From: Oxyruncus cristatus
Lineage: Eukaryota; Chordata; Aves; Passeriformes; Cotingidae
Length of the DNA stretch: 64,000 nucleotides
NCBI GenBank assembly: GCA_013399855.1
Contig: VXAY01002462.1
Coordinates: 1,047,259 to 1,111,258 of the forward strand
Direction of reading: 5' to 3'
Below are positions 1 through 12,277 of this stretch, piece after piece. A program made the position numbers and the translations under genes. Each line of letters begins with the position of its first letter. The stretch's first letter is position 1. Below the pieces are notes generated by a model that did no database searches, was not told where the DNA came from, and saw only the letters and a program-made list of their open reading frames with translations.

Positions 1-1510
1 ATCAGGTGTAGCCTGCTCCCGGAAACAGGGGATTGGACTGCTGGTGATCAGTGTTTGCTTCCTAGAGCACGCAACAGGGAACAATTTCTTTTTTAAAATC
101 TAATCACACCATCTTGGGTCATAGTCCACATCAAGTATTAGAAGTCAACAGAGTATTTCAAAGGTGACAGCTTCAAGTCTGCCTACAGATCAGACACAAG
201 TTCTTATGCATCTTCCTACCTGATCGAGAAGAATTGTCTCAAAAATTCGTATACATTCTTTGAGAATTTTGACAATTTGTAGTCCAAACCTGATGATCAA
301 TATTATGTACCTATCCACTGTGAAGTAATATCATTGTGCTTCTTTGTTTTGTGGGTCCAAATCCATTGAATTGTAATCTGCAAGGAACCACTTGATGTAG
401 ACATCTTATCAACCCACATTAGTGCTTCTGTATGTGAGAATCATTCACAAGAATAAACTACTTAAAAGCTGAGCTAAAAGGCAGAGAAAAGTGGGCAAAA
501 AACATTTATTGTTATCCCCTTGCAATTAAAATATTTGACCTAAGCAGATTTTTAAAGGGTCTCAAGTCCTCCCTCACATTAGACAAGAAACCCAGGTTGG
601 TAAGTCCCTGTTCATTCAAATATATGATTCGGATGAAGAGTGGTGCATTCTTGAAACTCTTTAGCAAAGCTAACTTTTTGAAATCAGGCATAATATTACT
701 CTAAATTTTCATCACAAGAACAAGTTCTGCTAGTTTTTTCTTTTTTCACTTAGCAAAGTGACTCATCTCACAAGGAAGTCAGGATCGACAGTGCAGTATG
801 CTGAATTCCTACAGTATTTGCCAGGATGTAGTGGTCATGACACTTAAAACAAAGATGATGACAGAGAGGAATAGGTTAATCTAGCATGAAATGAAGAAAC
901 AGAACTTGAATTAAAAAAAAAAGGAAAATAAACAAGACTATAAATTCATGTGAAAAATAATGAGGATTAGAGAGAGCCTACAGCTAGTCCAAAATGGTTC
1001 AGGCACCACAAAACAAATTTTATAGCCCTATGGGACTCTCTAAAGATTTGTGCACTTCCTCTCCCATGAAGAATACTGTTATCCCAAGAAATGCTGCTTG
1101 CAGAACTTGATTTCTAAGCTAATATATTGTTACAAGGTAACTGTAATTAGAAAATCTGCTATATAGAACACTGAAAAAAAGCTATATTCTTCAGTCGTAG
1201 TAGGAAAATATGAGAAGTTCTGGGAGAATGCTAGTGGACCTGTTTTTTTGAATACGCAGTTTCATGAAATTAGAATTAAACAGAGATTTCCAAGGAAGGT
1301 TGTTACAACTTACTCCTTACCCTGGCTGGCTAGAAGCAGAAAATTTGCTTATTGTAGAGGTGATCCTTTCCATTCAGTATGTTCCCTCACACAAGAATCT
1401 GGCTTACTTCGTTGAGTAATTATTTTTCCTGTTCTGTGGTACAGGTGGCAGACAGATACAGCCAACTGTGCAAAAGACTAAATAATCAGTTCATTAGACG
1501 TGACACTTAC
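1..1510 (-). other. PTPRM: PTPRM intron, 5' part only (downstream of the 1511-1698 exon)
   Basis: This stretch follows the donor site at 1505-1510 in transcription order and should be the start of the intron leading to the next phosphatase-domain exon. That exon, which in this family continues with a short acidic segment and an NRYGNI motif, was looked for on the minus strand and not seen here. No transposable element was recognised. The DNA is AT-rich with short A runs. The assignment as intron is inference from the neighbouring exon. Confidence 0.75.
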
Positions 1511-1698
1511 TTCATACTCCTCTTTAAATCCATAGCCTTCTGCACACTTCATCTGGGTGATGTGCTGTAGCAAGTCAGCTACACGGATGGCTGGATGGAG
1601 CTGTCCGGTCTGGTACGGCACATCCACTGGATCTCGCTTCTTGTAGGTATGGGATTGGACCAGGCTGCTTGTGTCACTGACCATCGTATGGGTTTCAT
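1511..1698 (-). CDS. PTPRM: PTPRM exon: end of juxtamembrane segment and wedge helix of phosphatase domain 1
   Basis: This 188-nt internal exon encodes 62 full codons preceded by two bases that complete a split Asp codon. It begins [11 protein letters not shown] and ends with GYGFKEEYE. The middle holds [16 protein letters not shown], which in type IIB receptor phosphatases is the helix-turn-helix wedge just before phosphatase domain 1. The acceptor reads ctctttttctag on the minus strand and the donor gtaagt lies at 1505-1510. The exon enters in phase 1 and leaves in phase 0. The MKCAEGYGF stretch and the Thr-Tyr-Lys-Lys-Arg run before it match PTPRM as I recall it, whereas PTPRK has a different sequence here. 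Receptor PTP-mu is a homophilic cell-adhesion phosphatase that acts at cell-cell contacts. The catalytic Cys lies in later exons outside the window. The product is partial because of the window edge, and no frameshift or stop is seen. Confidence 0.95.
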
Positions 1699-4600
1699 CT
1701 AGAAAAAGAGCATCTCACAATGTACTGGTTCATTTTGACTTATTAAAAGAAACAGAAACTACACAGATTTCTAGAGGAGTGGCAGAAATCTGACACCATC
1801 AGCATTGCTTCTGCCTGTGAGGGCTACACCAGAAGAACAGTAAATTCATGGAGCAGTTTACACAGGGGAATTGCAAGACTGATTGGAATGAGGCAAAGTC
1901 CATAGTTCTACAATGGAAGCAGTACAGAGCAGTGCAAACTCTAATACTGTTTTAAATAACACTAGCTGATTACATTTTAAAACAGGCATTTGGTTTTAAA
2001 CTGCACAGAAGTTTCATTCTGAAACTTCAACAAGTTCCATGGAATGAAGTTGGACTTGTATTCTTCAGAGATTACCAAAGTGCTATGTTTTACACTGCAA
2101 ATTTAGAGCAAATGTTTGGAGTGAGCAAAATAAGAAGATACACAAAATGGCTTATTTTTTCATCAAGCTAGGACTGCAATGGAAATGTAGATCCAAAAAC
2201 AACATTTGGAGACACACTACAAGAGGACAAACGCAAAGGATCATCTGATAAGGAAAAATGTCTTGACTGACTGCTGAACATGCTTTAGGACCACGGTATA
2301 TCATGAGCCACCACATTAGGCATGGAATGTTATACGTCAACTAACATGCAAGCCAACAAACAGGAGAACCCCGTGGGCTGGTTAAAATCTTTATGAGACA
2401 CATACTCTCCCAACCCTCCACATTTCTTCCATGGGGCAAATGGGAAACTTACCATTGATTGGCACTTTTAAGAAGATACATATCAGGAGAAAAAAAAGAG
2501 GAGGAGAAAAAGGAAACAGGGCATAAGCAACAGTACTACATTAATAATTACAGGTAATTCTATGTTTGTAATTTAGTCTTTACAGAATAATTTCCTAAAT
2601 GCGTCAGATTCTGATCTCAGTTTCACAGTATAAATTAGATTTACTGAAACCAAGGTATCTTACTGTGAGTCAATTCACAAAGATGGAGTTGAGATCAAAA
2701 CCTACACTTAGCAGTGAACAGACAGATGTGCACTCTACCTAAGGAAGCAATACAACTTTCTTCCTGTTTAGATGGAATTCTAAAAAATTTTTCAGACTTG
2801 ACAAAAGAAAAAACCCAACCCAAATTCTATGGTCCAAGTATCAGCATAAATATTTTATCTGTTTACCCAAATAATAATTTATATATATTAGAGGTTTTGA
2901 ATTTTAACCAAAATTTAAATGTGGTGCTTTGACTTATTCAAGCTACTCTTCACTGGCTGCAGACTAAATAAAAATACTAAATCTGTATATTGTTCATAAA
3001 ATATGGTATTTATAAAAAAATGGTACTTTCTAAAATAAGCTGTATGAAAGGGAAGCTTTAGAATAATATGTTCACATTCATAAGTTAGATATATTATAGC
3101 AGAAAGTTCCACAAATACTCTGTATGAAGAGGTCCCAGATTCTCATCTACAACCCAAAAATACTAACAGACCTTGTTAAAGGAGAGATTTGGGTCTTGGT
3201 TATACAACTGAAAATTGATGTTAAAGCCAGAAAGCAGAATGAATCATATTTCAAGGATGATTAGAGGTTTTCTTAATTCCCACTAAGACACATGAAATCT
3301 GGTCCTCACTAAGCATACAGTCAATATGAACTGAGCATCTACAGCTAAAACAAAAATAGCAGAGAAAAAATTATGGGTATGAGTATGGGCATTTCACTCC
3401 CTTTTCTGCCAGTCTGCTAACCTGATCTAACACAGAGGAAAGGGATTTACCTTTTAGTAATAAAATTTTACAACATACTTCTAATGTGATATAAAACTGT
3501 ACTGCAAAGCACCTCAGGATGCATGGCATGAAGCGTGGTATACAAGTGTAGGTACAGTATGTTGCTGCTGGAATGGCACCTGAAAACTACAAGGTGGCTA
3601 AGACACAGAAGACAAAAAAAGTGTAGAAAGTTGATCATGATTTTTTGGGTTGCTTATTTAAATTTTAGAAACAAGTTAGAAAACTTGAGAACTGATTTTT
3701 TTTTTTTTGCTAACTGCAAAATATTTGTAACTCAGACTGTTAGTAACTAAGATGAAGGCAAAGTTATCAGATAGCAGGGTCTTGTACTACGAAAGCAGCA
3801 GTTTAATACTTATTAATCTCTTTCCTGTGAGCTCCCTAGTTTTAAAGTAATTTTCCTCTCTCCATTTCTTTATCTGTTATAGCTTCATTAATATTGTTAA
3901 TACTATTTTTCAGTTGTTTTAAATAAAGTTCTTTCAACTCTTGATCTATATGGTACATTAGGAGCCACATATATTTTTACTTTGCCTCTGAGCACTGTAG
4001 CCATGAGCTTTGCAGGCTATGAGGTTTTCAAAGGGTGAGTTTCTCCAGATGCAGTGTTCATATGCAATGGAAAGTTTGTTCAGCTTAAATACTCCTACAG
4101 CTGCAGTTGTCCTACTCTCCACTTACTCATTCCCATAGAGCTCTACAACACTTGTTAAATAATATACTTATTTACTAGTTGGATGAACTCCCAACATGGA
4201 AAATATCTGGAAACACAGCCCAGTATCTTTTCTGGGCTGAGACTCATTTCATTCTCCAATTTCAGAAATATGCACATCACTGATACTAGACAAACATGAT
4301 CTACGGTCATGCTCAGACACTATAAATTTGGCCACTCATATGCAAAGTTGTTTGGTGTTTTTTTTCTGCGTGTGTTTTGGTTTTGTTTAATTTCAGGCTG
4401 TCGCTTAGGTTATTAGGCCAATAATGAAAGTTTTCCTCCAAATACATGAAAATTTCCTCATCTGAAACTAGTAGCCAGACTGTTGCCTTTTGCATCATTT
4501 AAAGAGCTCACCACTAATTACCAATTCCTAATTCACATAAATAGTCCAAAGATCCTGTTGTACGTAAATTTGCAAACAGGAAGTGTGCTGTGGCTTTTCT

Positions 4601-6789
4601 AGCAGATTTTGAAAACTGAACTCAGCCATTCACCACACGTGTAGCCTTCCCAGGAGGTCACACTGAAAAGTTCATTTAGTTCTAACTACAGGCTCAACCC
4701 TGCAGTCTAACACAACTTCTTTGGACATTGGAAGACAGCAAGAGCATGTATTAGTTGCAATTAAAATCCAGCATACTTTATTAATAGCTATATTCCCCTA
4801 CCAACTCAAGCATAGCTAATTTGATTTACCTCAGATAAAACATTATTCCTATAAAGACAGTCATAAACACATATTGGTAGAGAGATGTGATCTGAATGGT
4901 GTGATATTTTTAACAATTAAGGTTACAAAAATATTTCTTTTATGCAGTGAAATAACTGGAAGATTTTCTGAGATGTGTAAGCAAAGGTCTGCTGTAGTAG
5001 ATCATAAAATACATATCTAACTCATTAAAAGATTTTTACAAACTTCTTAAAATCAGAGAATTTATTTTTCCCAGTGTGTGTTTGCCTGACATCTGAATTA
5101 CTCTTATAGAGATTATTTCTTGTGGGGAAAAAAAACCCCACCATAATTTCACCATCATTACTATATAGAAGAGGATCACAAAAACAATCAGAGAAACCAT
5201 TAACTAAAACTGAATAATACTGATAGGAAATCTCAAAGTTTTTCTCCTGATAATAGTACTTTTCTCCTTGCCCACCCACAAGGTCAGAAAGAACATCTAC
5301 GGGATGAAGCGTTGAATGAATGCTAAAACACACAAAAAAATCTAACATCTCAGGCAGTTAAAAGGCACTGCAAATTTCATTTGCATGCAGATTATTACAT
5401 TGTTACAGTCACTACCATTACCTTCTTCCAGATTTACATAATGCATAAAACCAGCAAAGTTCCTTCTCAATGTTATCACAGTGAAATGCACTGCACAAGA
5501 TCACCTTACAAAACTTCTGCCTCTTATATGCTTCACTCTACTTTTAGATAAGCCTGTTTAACTTACAGTTTAAAGGCAGGAATCTTTTAAGAGATCTTAA
5601 ATTTTTTACAGTGATTTAAGAAAAAAGAGGGTATTTTTTGTGAAATTATAAATTGAAAATTGAGGAAATAGGCTTAACATTGGAGTTTGAATTCTTGCTT
5701 TAGTGCAATGTTATATTTTGACTTATTATTAAAAAAAATGCCCATGTTTAGTAAGTTAGCATGGGAAGGAAGTGTAAATGAATACAAGTCACAAGGCACT
5801 TAAAAGTTACTTAAGCACTGAAAATGCAATAGCGCTTCATGCTTATTTATCACTGTGCAGAAACCTTTCTCATTTTGACACTGGACAGTAGCAGGTTTTC
5901 CTAAATTCCCAGTCAAAATGCTTTAAACTTTGACTGTATGTTTTTAACCTACAGTTCTTCTGTTTTATTACATTTCTGTGACACCTGATGCATAATAAAG
6001 TATATAATTTGAGTGTCATATTATCATATTGCTGTTCAAAATACCATGTCCCCTCTAAAACTTCACTTTGACAAGCACATCAGAAACTCTGCAGTATTGT
6101 GAGATGACATGATAGCTGGCAGATGGCCAAAACTGTATTTTGTCTGATTTTCTGTAACCTGAATAGACTAATTAGGAAAAAGAAGTTATTTTTAAGAAGT
6201 GACATCTTCAGTCCTGAGATAAAACAGAAAAAAAATGAGGGAAACTATTTGAATTGCTGCGATAATCAAATTCTTTTGTGTCACTCCAAATACATGCATA
6301 AACATTTCCTTGCAAATCCACTTGTTAAAATTATTTCTCTCTTTTCTCCCCTGACTTGCACTATGACAGTAGTAATCAAGCCTGATAACTGTCCTTAGCA
6401 CCTCAGTAGCCAAGTCTACCACCCCTTCCCTTAGCTTAAAACTCCAGCATTTTGCATACTATTGTCTGTACCCCGAGAACTGCAACTTCTGAAATTACTT
6501 CAGCAATAAACTTTGATAAAGGGAAATGTTCTCACCTAAAATTGCAGTTGGCACAAATGGATCTGTCATACATCATAAGCAGGTCAATGCAGAAAAGGTA
6601 AAAAGAGAAAGAACAGTAAATGATTGATATATGTTCCCGAGTTTTCTTTCAGAAAGCTACTGTAAGCAACCAGTATGCTGCTTATATATGTATTAAATTT
6701 TGATGACAAGAAGTATAATAACATGTATATGCACACTTTTATCATGAAAAGGTCTATATAGGGTGGAAACCAAGAAAAAAATCAGTTAC
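1699..6789 (-). other. PTPRM: PTPRM intron (5.1 kb)
   Basis: This intron is bounded by the gtaact donor at 6784-6789 and the polypyrimidine/AG acceptor next to 1698. It joins two exons whose split Asp codon (G plus AT) is restored by splicing. I saw no recognisable CR1 or LTR sequence, tRNA or further exon in it. It is ordinary AT-rich DNA with scattered A/T homopolymers, such as the T run near 3690-3708. Short open frames on both strands have no recognisable domain and are treated as chance. Confidence 0.85.
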
Positions 6790-6864
6790 CTGGATAGTAA
6801 GAATTAGGCACTGTTGTGCTCAATGTGTTAGTTTTCATTGTAAATGAAGATGGTGAAGATACAG
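6790..6864 (-). CDS. PTPRM: PTPRM short 75-nt juxtamembrane exon
   Basis: This exon encodes 24 full codons, VSSPSSFTMK followed by TNTLSTTVPNSYYP, plus split bases at each end. It starts with CT, completing a Ser codon begun by the upstream exon, and ends with G, completed to Asp by the downstream exon. The acceptor is tttctctttgcag and the donor is gtaact. The peptide is rich in Ser and Thr and has no domain. It belongs to the cadherin-like cytoplasmic juxtamembrane region between the membrane and phosphatase domain 1. Its length is a multiple of three and both junctions are phase 1, so skipping it would keep the frame. The exon is too short to appear as an open frame by itself. It was found from splice signals and from continuity with the PTPRM protein. 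Confidence 0.93.
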
Positions 6865-9386
6865 CTGCAAAGAGAAACAAAGCTGGTTAGAGACAGCAAA
6901 ATGATATGAGGCTATTTAAGCTGAGTGATACAGCATATGTGATTGACTTGGCTTGGAGTTCATCCTGTTGTGTTACTTGCACTGGAATCAGGACATAGGG
7001 AAAAACAGGTACATCTAGTGAATGAAATCGCTCATCGAATTTCATCAGTTCTCTAAAAAGAAATGTCATAGGAGAACTCATTTTGATCGGTGATGGCAAA
7101 CATACTTCTTAAATCACAAGATTAGACTGAATACTGATGCTTGAAAAAAGACATCACAATTACAACAGGTGTTTTTGACAGAAGCTGATCTTTAGGAAGT
7201 TTTCTTAATAATACTGTAAATACTGTATGTAAATATTCTACTAGGGTTTATTCTTACCTCTCCTTTTTTTTTTTTTATGTGATTTGTTCAGCCAGGTGGA
7301 TAATGTGTACAGAGATAGTAACAGACCCTGAATATTACTCTTTGTTTAACACTGGTTTTCAGGGAGTGACACACAGACCACTGCTCACATTGGTATTTAA
7401 TCATTTAGCCACTTGTAAAGCCAATGGGAAAGCCCAATGGACCAAATTAAGTTCTGTTTGTCCCCTGGCATACAATCATGCAAATTATGGTGCTAAACAC
7501 AGATACATTCAACAAGTGGGAGACATAATCTCAACATTTTACAGGATGTTCAGCCAAAGAGTCATCAAAGGCTTTTAAGTTCTTCCAAATTCAGCCTTAG
7601 TTGCTTGTCTACACTGATCAAATTCAGTCACATCAGTGAATGTAAGCACACTCCAGATACTTCTAAATGAGCTAACAGCAATGTGTGAAAAACAGAGTGG
7701 AGAAATGCAAGATCTCCTGGATGAAGGCTGAGATTACTCCTGCTGGCTTTCATCCATCTTTCTTTTGGTTGGTCTTCTAGGGCATAGAGTTACCAGCCCT
7801 TGTTAAGATGGGGCTATCTCAAAACTGGCTTAAATAATGCTGGCAGTTACTATTTATCCTATGAATTAGTATATCTGAGACCACCTTCCTTTGATTACGT
7901 CTCCCAAATGAGGAGATTACATTTTCTTGATGGAAAGAACAGTGGTACTCCTTTTGGGTACACTTGGATGAAGAGATTAGTTGAGGTCAGGGCTGCAGAA
8001 GCCAGTAAAACTTGCTTGATAAAGAATGCAGGCAGACTAATGAAGTTTCAGAGGAAGTAGGAACGTTCTAAATCTCTTGACTACCATGCCTTACACTAAT
8101 ATTATTCCTAAACACGGTCAGACTGCTTATTCTGGTGACCACGCTTCTTGTGGAAAGTCTAATTAGAGGTTCTAGCCCTTGAGTGGTATAAAAAACTTGC
8201 TATGCCAGTAATTGCGAACGGGTTTGAGGTGGTTTACATAAAGAGGATTGACTCCTAGGAACTCATTGCAGCTTCTTTTGTAGTTATGACCGTTCAGTAA
8301 CACCACTGGAAAACTACATCGTGATGACGGAAGATGAAGTCAAACCTCTTGCTCACAGGAGTGAGTAACCTCATTAACTGCAAGGGTATATTGTCACCAG
8401 AAAGGCAAGTCTAATTTGAAAGACCTATTTCAAATCAATTTCAAAAGTAACTCAAATGCAAACTAACATTGCAAATTCTGAGCCTAAGGCTGCTGAGAAA
8501 AGTCTCACTGTACAAACCTCACAGAGTGTTTGTACAATTGAGCTCATCAAAGAGAAATTCTTAAACATATTCCTGAAGAGTGGGAGTTGGACCTTGCAGA
8601 CTGTTAGTACTTGAAACAAAATTTAATCTTTGGCAAATTTTGAAGATGTTAAAAACCACTGGCAAAAAAATCTGAGGCTCCTTAAGAACTACAGAATTAA
8701 GAAACTTTTTGAACACAGTCATTCTTTTTAACAGTTATAAAAAACTACTGTTTGTTTTGGTCTTTGCTCAATGCTAACCCTCTGATAGGAGTGAGACCTT
8801 GACTAAAATTCTAATGTATGAAATTTTGTATCACAAATTTATTTATTTTGGGATAGATCCAATAAGATCCATGATATAGAATCTCTTATGAAATTGCAGA
8901 ACAGATAATTCCACTGAGTTTTTCCTTTGCACAAGCAAAGGAAAGAGCATCGTCTAAAACTGGAAATAATAAGACAATCAGATCATCATTATTAAGTTAT
9001 GATACTGAAAAATAAATTTATCTTAGAAAAAAATAAGTGAGCAGGGGAAGCATTTGAAGGACTTGGGACAGCATGAGGAATACGAAATTTTAAACATAAT
9101 AGAGATTGGAGAAAGGTAGTACTACTGTTTCAGTGATGTCACTGCCCTTCTACAGAAGAAAAGGATGGACAGAAAAGAGCTCAATTATCCTTATTATTTT
9201 TAAAGAAGTCTATTCTTGATGTCTGACTGTCTTGCTCATTTGAATAGACACTGTAATGTGCTGCACAGTGGGAAACTCTGGGTCCCATGGATTTTCCATG
9301 ACTGAGTAATGAGGAATATTTTAAAAACCATTTGCACCTTTCTTTCACCTTCAAAAAGAAAAGAGAAGAAAAGGAAAAAAACTTAC
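6865..9386 (-). other. PTPRM: PTPRM intron (2.5 kb)
   Basis: This intron runs from the gtaagt donor at 9381-9386 to the acceptor next to 6864. It separates the two bases groups of a Ser codon (T plus CT). No mobile element family was recognised. Part of 7700-8400 is somewhat less AT-rich than its surroundings, with several short open frames, but I cannot assign it to any gene or repeat. Confidence 0.85.
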
Positions 9387-9538
9387 ATCTCCCATTTAGA
9401 TTGTGCGTGTCCATGAAAGAGAAAGCTTCGTCACAGTTGGTGCCTTGCTCAGTGTAGCTTTTATCCATTGAATTCACCATCACTGTCATTTCCTGCCGTG
9501 TACTACTCAGTGTCTCTTTCCGCTTTTTAGCCAATTTT
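9387..9538 (-). CDS. PTPRM: PTPRM exon: start of cytoplasmic juxtamembrane region
   Basis: This 152-nt exon encodes 50 full codons, beginning KLAKKRKETLSSTRQEM and ending MDTHNLNGR. One leading base completes an Arg codon (AG plus A), and one trailing base starts the Ser codon of the next exon. The basic KLAKKRK stretch follows the membrane-spanning segment and would serve as its cytoplasmic stop-transfer anchor. The transmembrane helix itself is on an upstream exon not found here. The acceptor is preceded by a long T/C tract (minus strand of 9541-9590) and the donor is gtaagt. The open reading frame runs past the donor to 9181, but those extra codons are intronic. The NSMDKSY and NCDEAFSFMD motifs separate PTPRM from PTPRK, which has unrelated sequence at this point. 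Differences from the mammalian protein, recalled from memory, are few and conservative. Confidence 0.95.
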
Positions 9539-12277
9539 CTTAAGAAATGAATGATGAGAAAAAAAAAAAGAAGAAAAAACCCAACTTTCAGTAAGCAGAC
9601 ATAGTCTTCATGTTATTTATATCAGTATTATAGTTTGTAACCACATTATTAAGTAACATTTACATTTGCTTCTGCATTTGTGAAACCTTAAATTTTACTC
9701 TCATGTCTTTCAATCTGATAATCAAAGCATAGTTGTCAATGCTTTGATTTATGGTCAACACCTTAATCCTTGGGGACCATCACTGAATTAAATGGGATTA
9801 CTTGGGTATGAAGGTGATGTGAGCTCCTGCATCAGAGGCTACATCTGTTTAAATATGTAAATTAAAATGACAGGAGAGAAGATTTCACTGGAACTGACAA
9901 ATCAGTAACAATGTTCACTTCACATGCACAGAACTGTCTGGAGCTGTTTCTTTGAGACACCATATAACACAGTTGTATGTTATTTACATAACACTTTCTA
10001 GTATATATTTGAGCAGTTAATACACATTGCACACTCAAGTGACATTTCAAATTGACTTGTATTCCTAAATTCCTATTTTCTGTCACCCCTGATTTCAGAA
10101 GAATTAGTCACATGGATTAGTTGCTTCTCAGCTGGAGTAAACTATCAGAGACAAAATCTGATACTACAGTATCACAGAACTTCTTTGGATGCATTTTTTT
10201 TTTTCAGATTTGTCTGTTTCAGTCTAAAGTCTCACCGTCTCCCCTCGAGTCATGCTGAGCTACATCACAAAATAACGTCTGAAACTCTTGCTTTTTCCTT
10301 CAAGCTCTGTGAGACATCTGTGATCCTGATGACAGTGGATCCCATGACCATTTGGCTCATATTCCTGGCCTGTAACTTTGTCTTAGACCACGCCTTTCTC
10401 CAAGTTCTTGGCTACACCATTAATTTAAATTGTTCAGATTCCTTCTGTACAGTATTTTCAAGGTACTGCTTTTAGAGAAATAACAGCTCCACAGACTTTG
10501 AACTTGTCCTGTCTGTTAATTCAATGACTTTTCCTCGCAGAAAACATAATGAGCCATCTCATATTCATCTGCCAGAAAGATCTTTTACATATCTTCAACC
10601 AGAAGTTACAGGAGCTTATTATCTCATCTAGGTTTTCTTCCACTTCTAGAGGCCAACTGCATCAAGCATAAATAAACAACTTGTGCCAACTTTCAAAGCC
10701 TTTACCTTTGAAGAGATGGTCCCCAGCACAGACAGAAATTTTATACCAGCCTCCCCTAGATTTTCAAACAAGCACATTTGTCTCCACTCCTGCTGCACGG
10801 AAGGGGCTTATTGTAACCCTCCCTACTCATATCTCATTATTTTGCTTCAAATCCCTGCCTGTAGACACAATTTGTCAAGTCCTGCTATTACTGCTCACTA
10901 TGCTGAGCAGTACTGCCTCTGAGTCTCCTCATGCCACCCATCTATCTACCTGTTGTGTCTATCTCACACCTAGATAACAAGCCATGTGGGCAGGACCTGT
11001 GGTTGTGTTCTCTACCAATGTAGCACCAAGCTCAGCAGTATCTTAGTCCTTGACTAAAGCTCAAAACGCCTTTGAAAATAATGTCTTGCAAAACAAGTAG
11101 GAGGCATGGTATTGAGTCACTGGACACAAAAGTATTGAGGGTCACATTTGGCCCTCAATAAGCTGCTAGATTGCCACCCCATTCATGAGGGCATGTCCCC
11201 ATGACTGGGAGCGAATGGAGTACTCTGCCTTAAAAATAGGTTACAGTACCTGCAGCAAAGAGTAGTGTTCTGCCTTGGCTCATCCCATCTCAGGAGTCAC
11301 CTGTGTTTGTCTGAGCCACAAAGAACGCACTCTAGGCTGCAAATGAGGCTCAGAAGGAATATGCTTATGGTCAGGTGGATGGCACTCACTTGTGGGTCTC
11401 AATACTACACCATAACTATACACTTAGACGTGCAACAAAACATCATCCATAAACGCTCATTATTGTGGATCTCCAAAATCACTAATGATAATACAGTCCA
11501 GGTAAGCAAGAGGGGAAGATAAACAATATCAAGTCACACCCTTTCTGTAGATGAATTTGAATTCCTGATTTTGCAATTTGAAATACCACTGGTGGACACC
11601 AAATATAACTCATAAACAAAGCTTTTCTTCTAAATTTTGATTTAATTTTCACTGAATGAGATTAAAAGGAGGAACTTGTCAAGTCCGTTTCTGAACAACA
11701 CCACCCGACTTTTCAGACTTGATAAAAAACCTGGTTCTTTATCACTTCATGGTGCATAAATGCAGAAGGGAGCATTACATAATGGCCTGAACTCTTTCAT
11801 ATCAGTGACAGTTAAATTTCATTCAACTACTGTGAGTAAAACAAAACTCTTAGATCTTTGCATCCTTCAATTTTCCTCCTCCTTCATATCTAATTGTAAT
11901 GAATAAGTAATATACTGTTCAATGCGGAATCTGAGACATATCACCTAATATATGAATTACTTAATCAAAGTCCTTTGTAAGGACAGGCTTATCAAAATGA
12001 TAACATGATTAGAGGGCAGTGAACTAAGTCATGCATGGCTCCCCTTCCAATCCTCTTTAGCCTTAAGCTGAAGGTACATACACCTACTCCCAACACCTGC
12101 CAACAACCGGGTAATTCCCAGCTTATCTGGGTTGTGAAACCAGAACCTGAACAGTGACGATGACAGCATCCACAGTGTGGTCATTGAAACTCCATCTGTA
12201 AGTCATGTTACCATGCTTATTTTATTTCATGGCTGTGCAGACCTTAGGAAAGTACTTCAGAACAATCCATCCCTACA
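9539..12277 (-). other. PTPRM: PTPRM upstream intron, first stretch
   Basis: This is the 3' end of the large intron upstream of the 9387-9538 exon and includes its polypyrimidine tract at 9541-9590. No gene or well-defined repeat was recognised. A small inverted repeat (attgaggg / ccctcaat, 8-bp arms) sits at about 11134-11158. Open frames of 70-100 codons occur on both strands around 10.2-11.5 kb, but they show no recognisable domain and have ordinary intronic composition. Confidence 0.7.

Noticed and set aside
1478..1510. Extra codons after FKEEYE in the last PTPRM exon
   Set aside because: They follow a consensus gtaagt donor and do not resemble the phosphatase domain expected next.
8040..8400. 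Less AT-rich stretch that might be a retroviral fragment
   Set aside because: No recognisable LTR, primer-binding or coding motif; composition alone is not enough.
9181..9386. Continuation of the open frame beyond the PTPRM exon at 9387
   Set aside because: A consensus gtaagt donor ends the exon at 9387 and the protein continues correctly in the 6790-6864 exon, so the extra codons are intronic.
10165..10200. String tatcacagaacttctttgg resembling an antisense CR1 tail
   Set aside because: The match is too short and the following CR1 block is absent.
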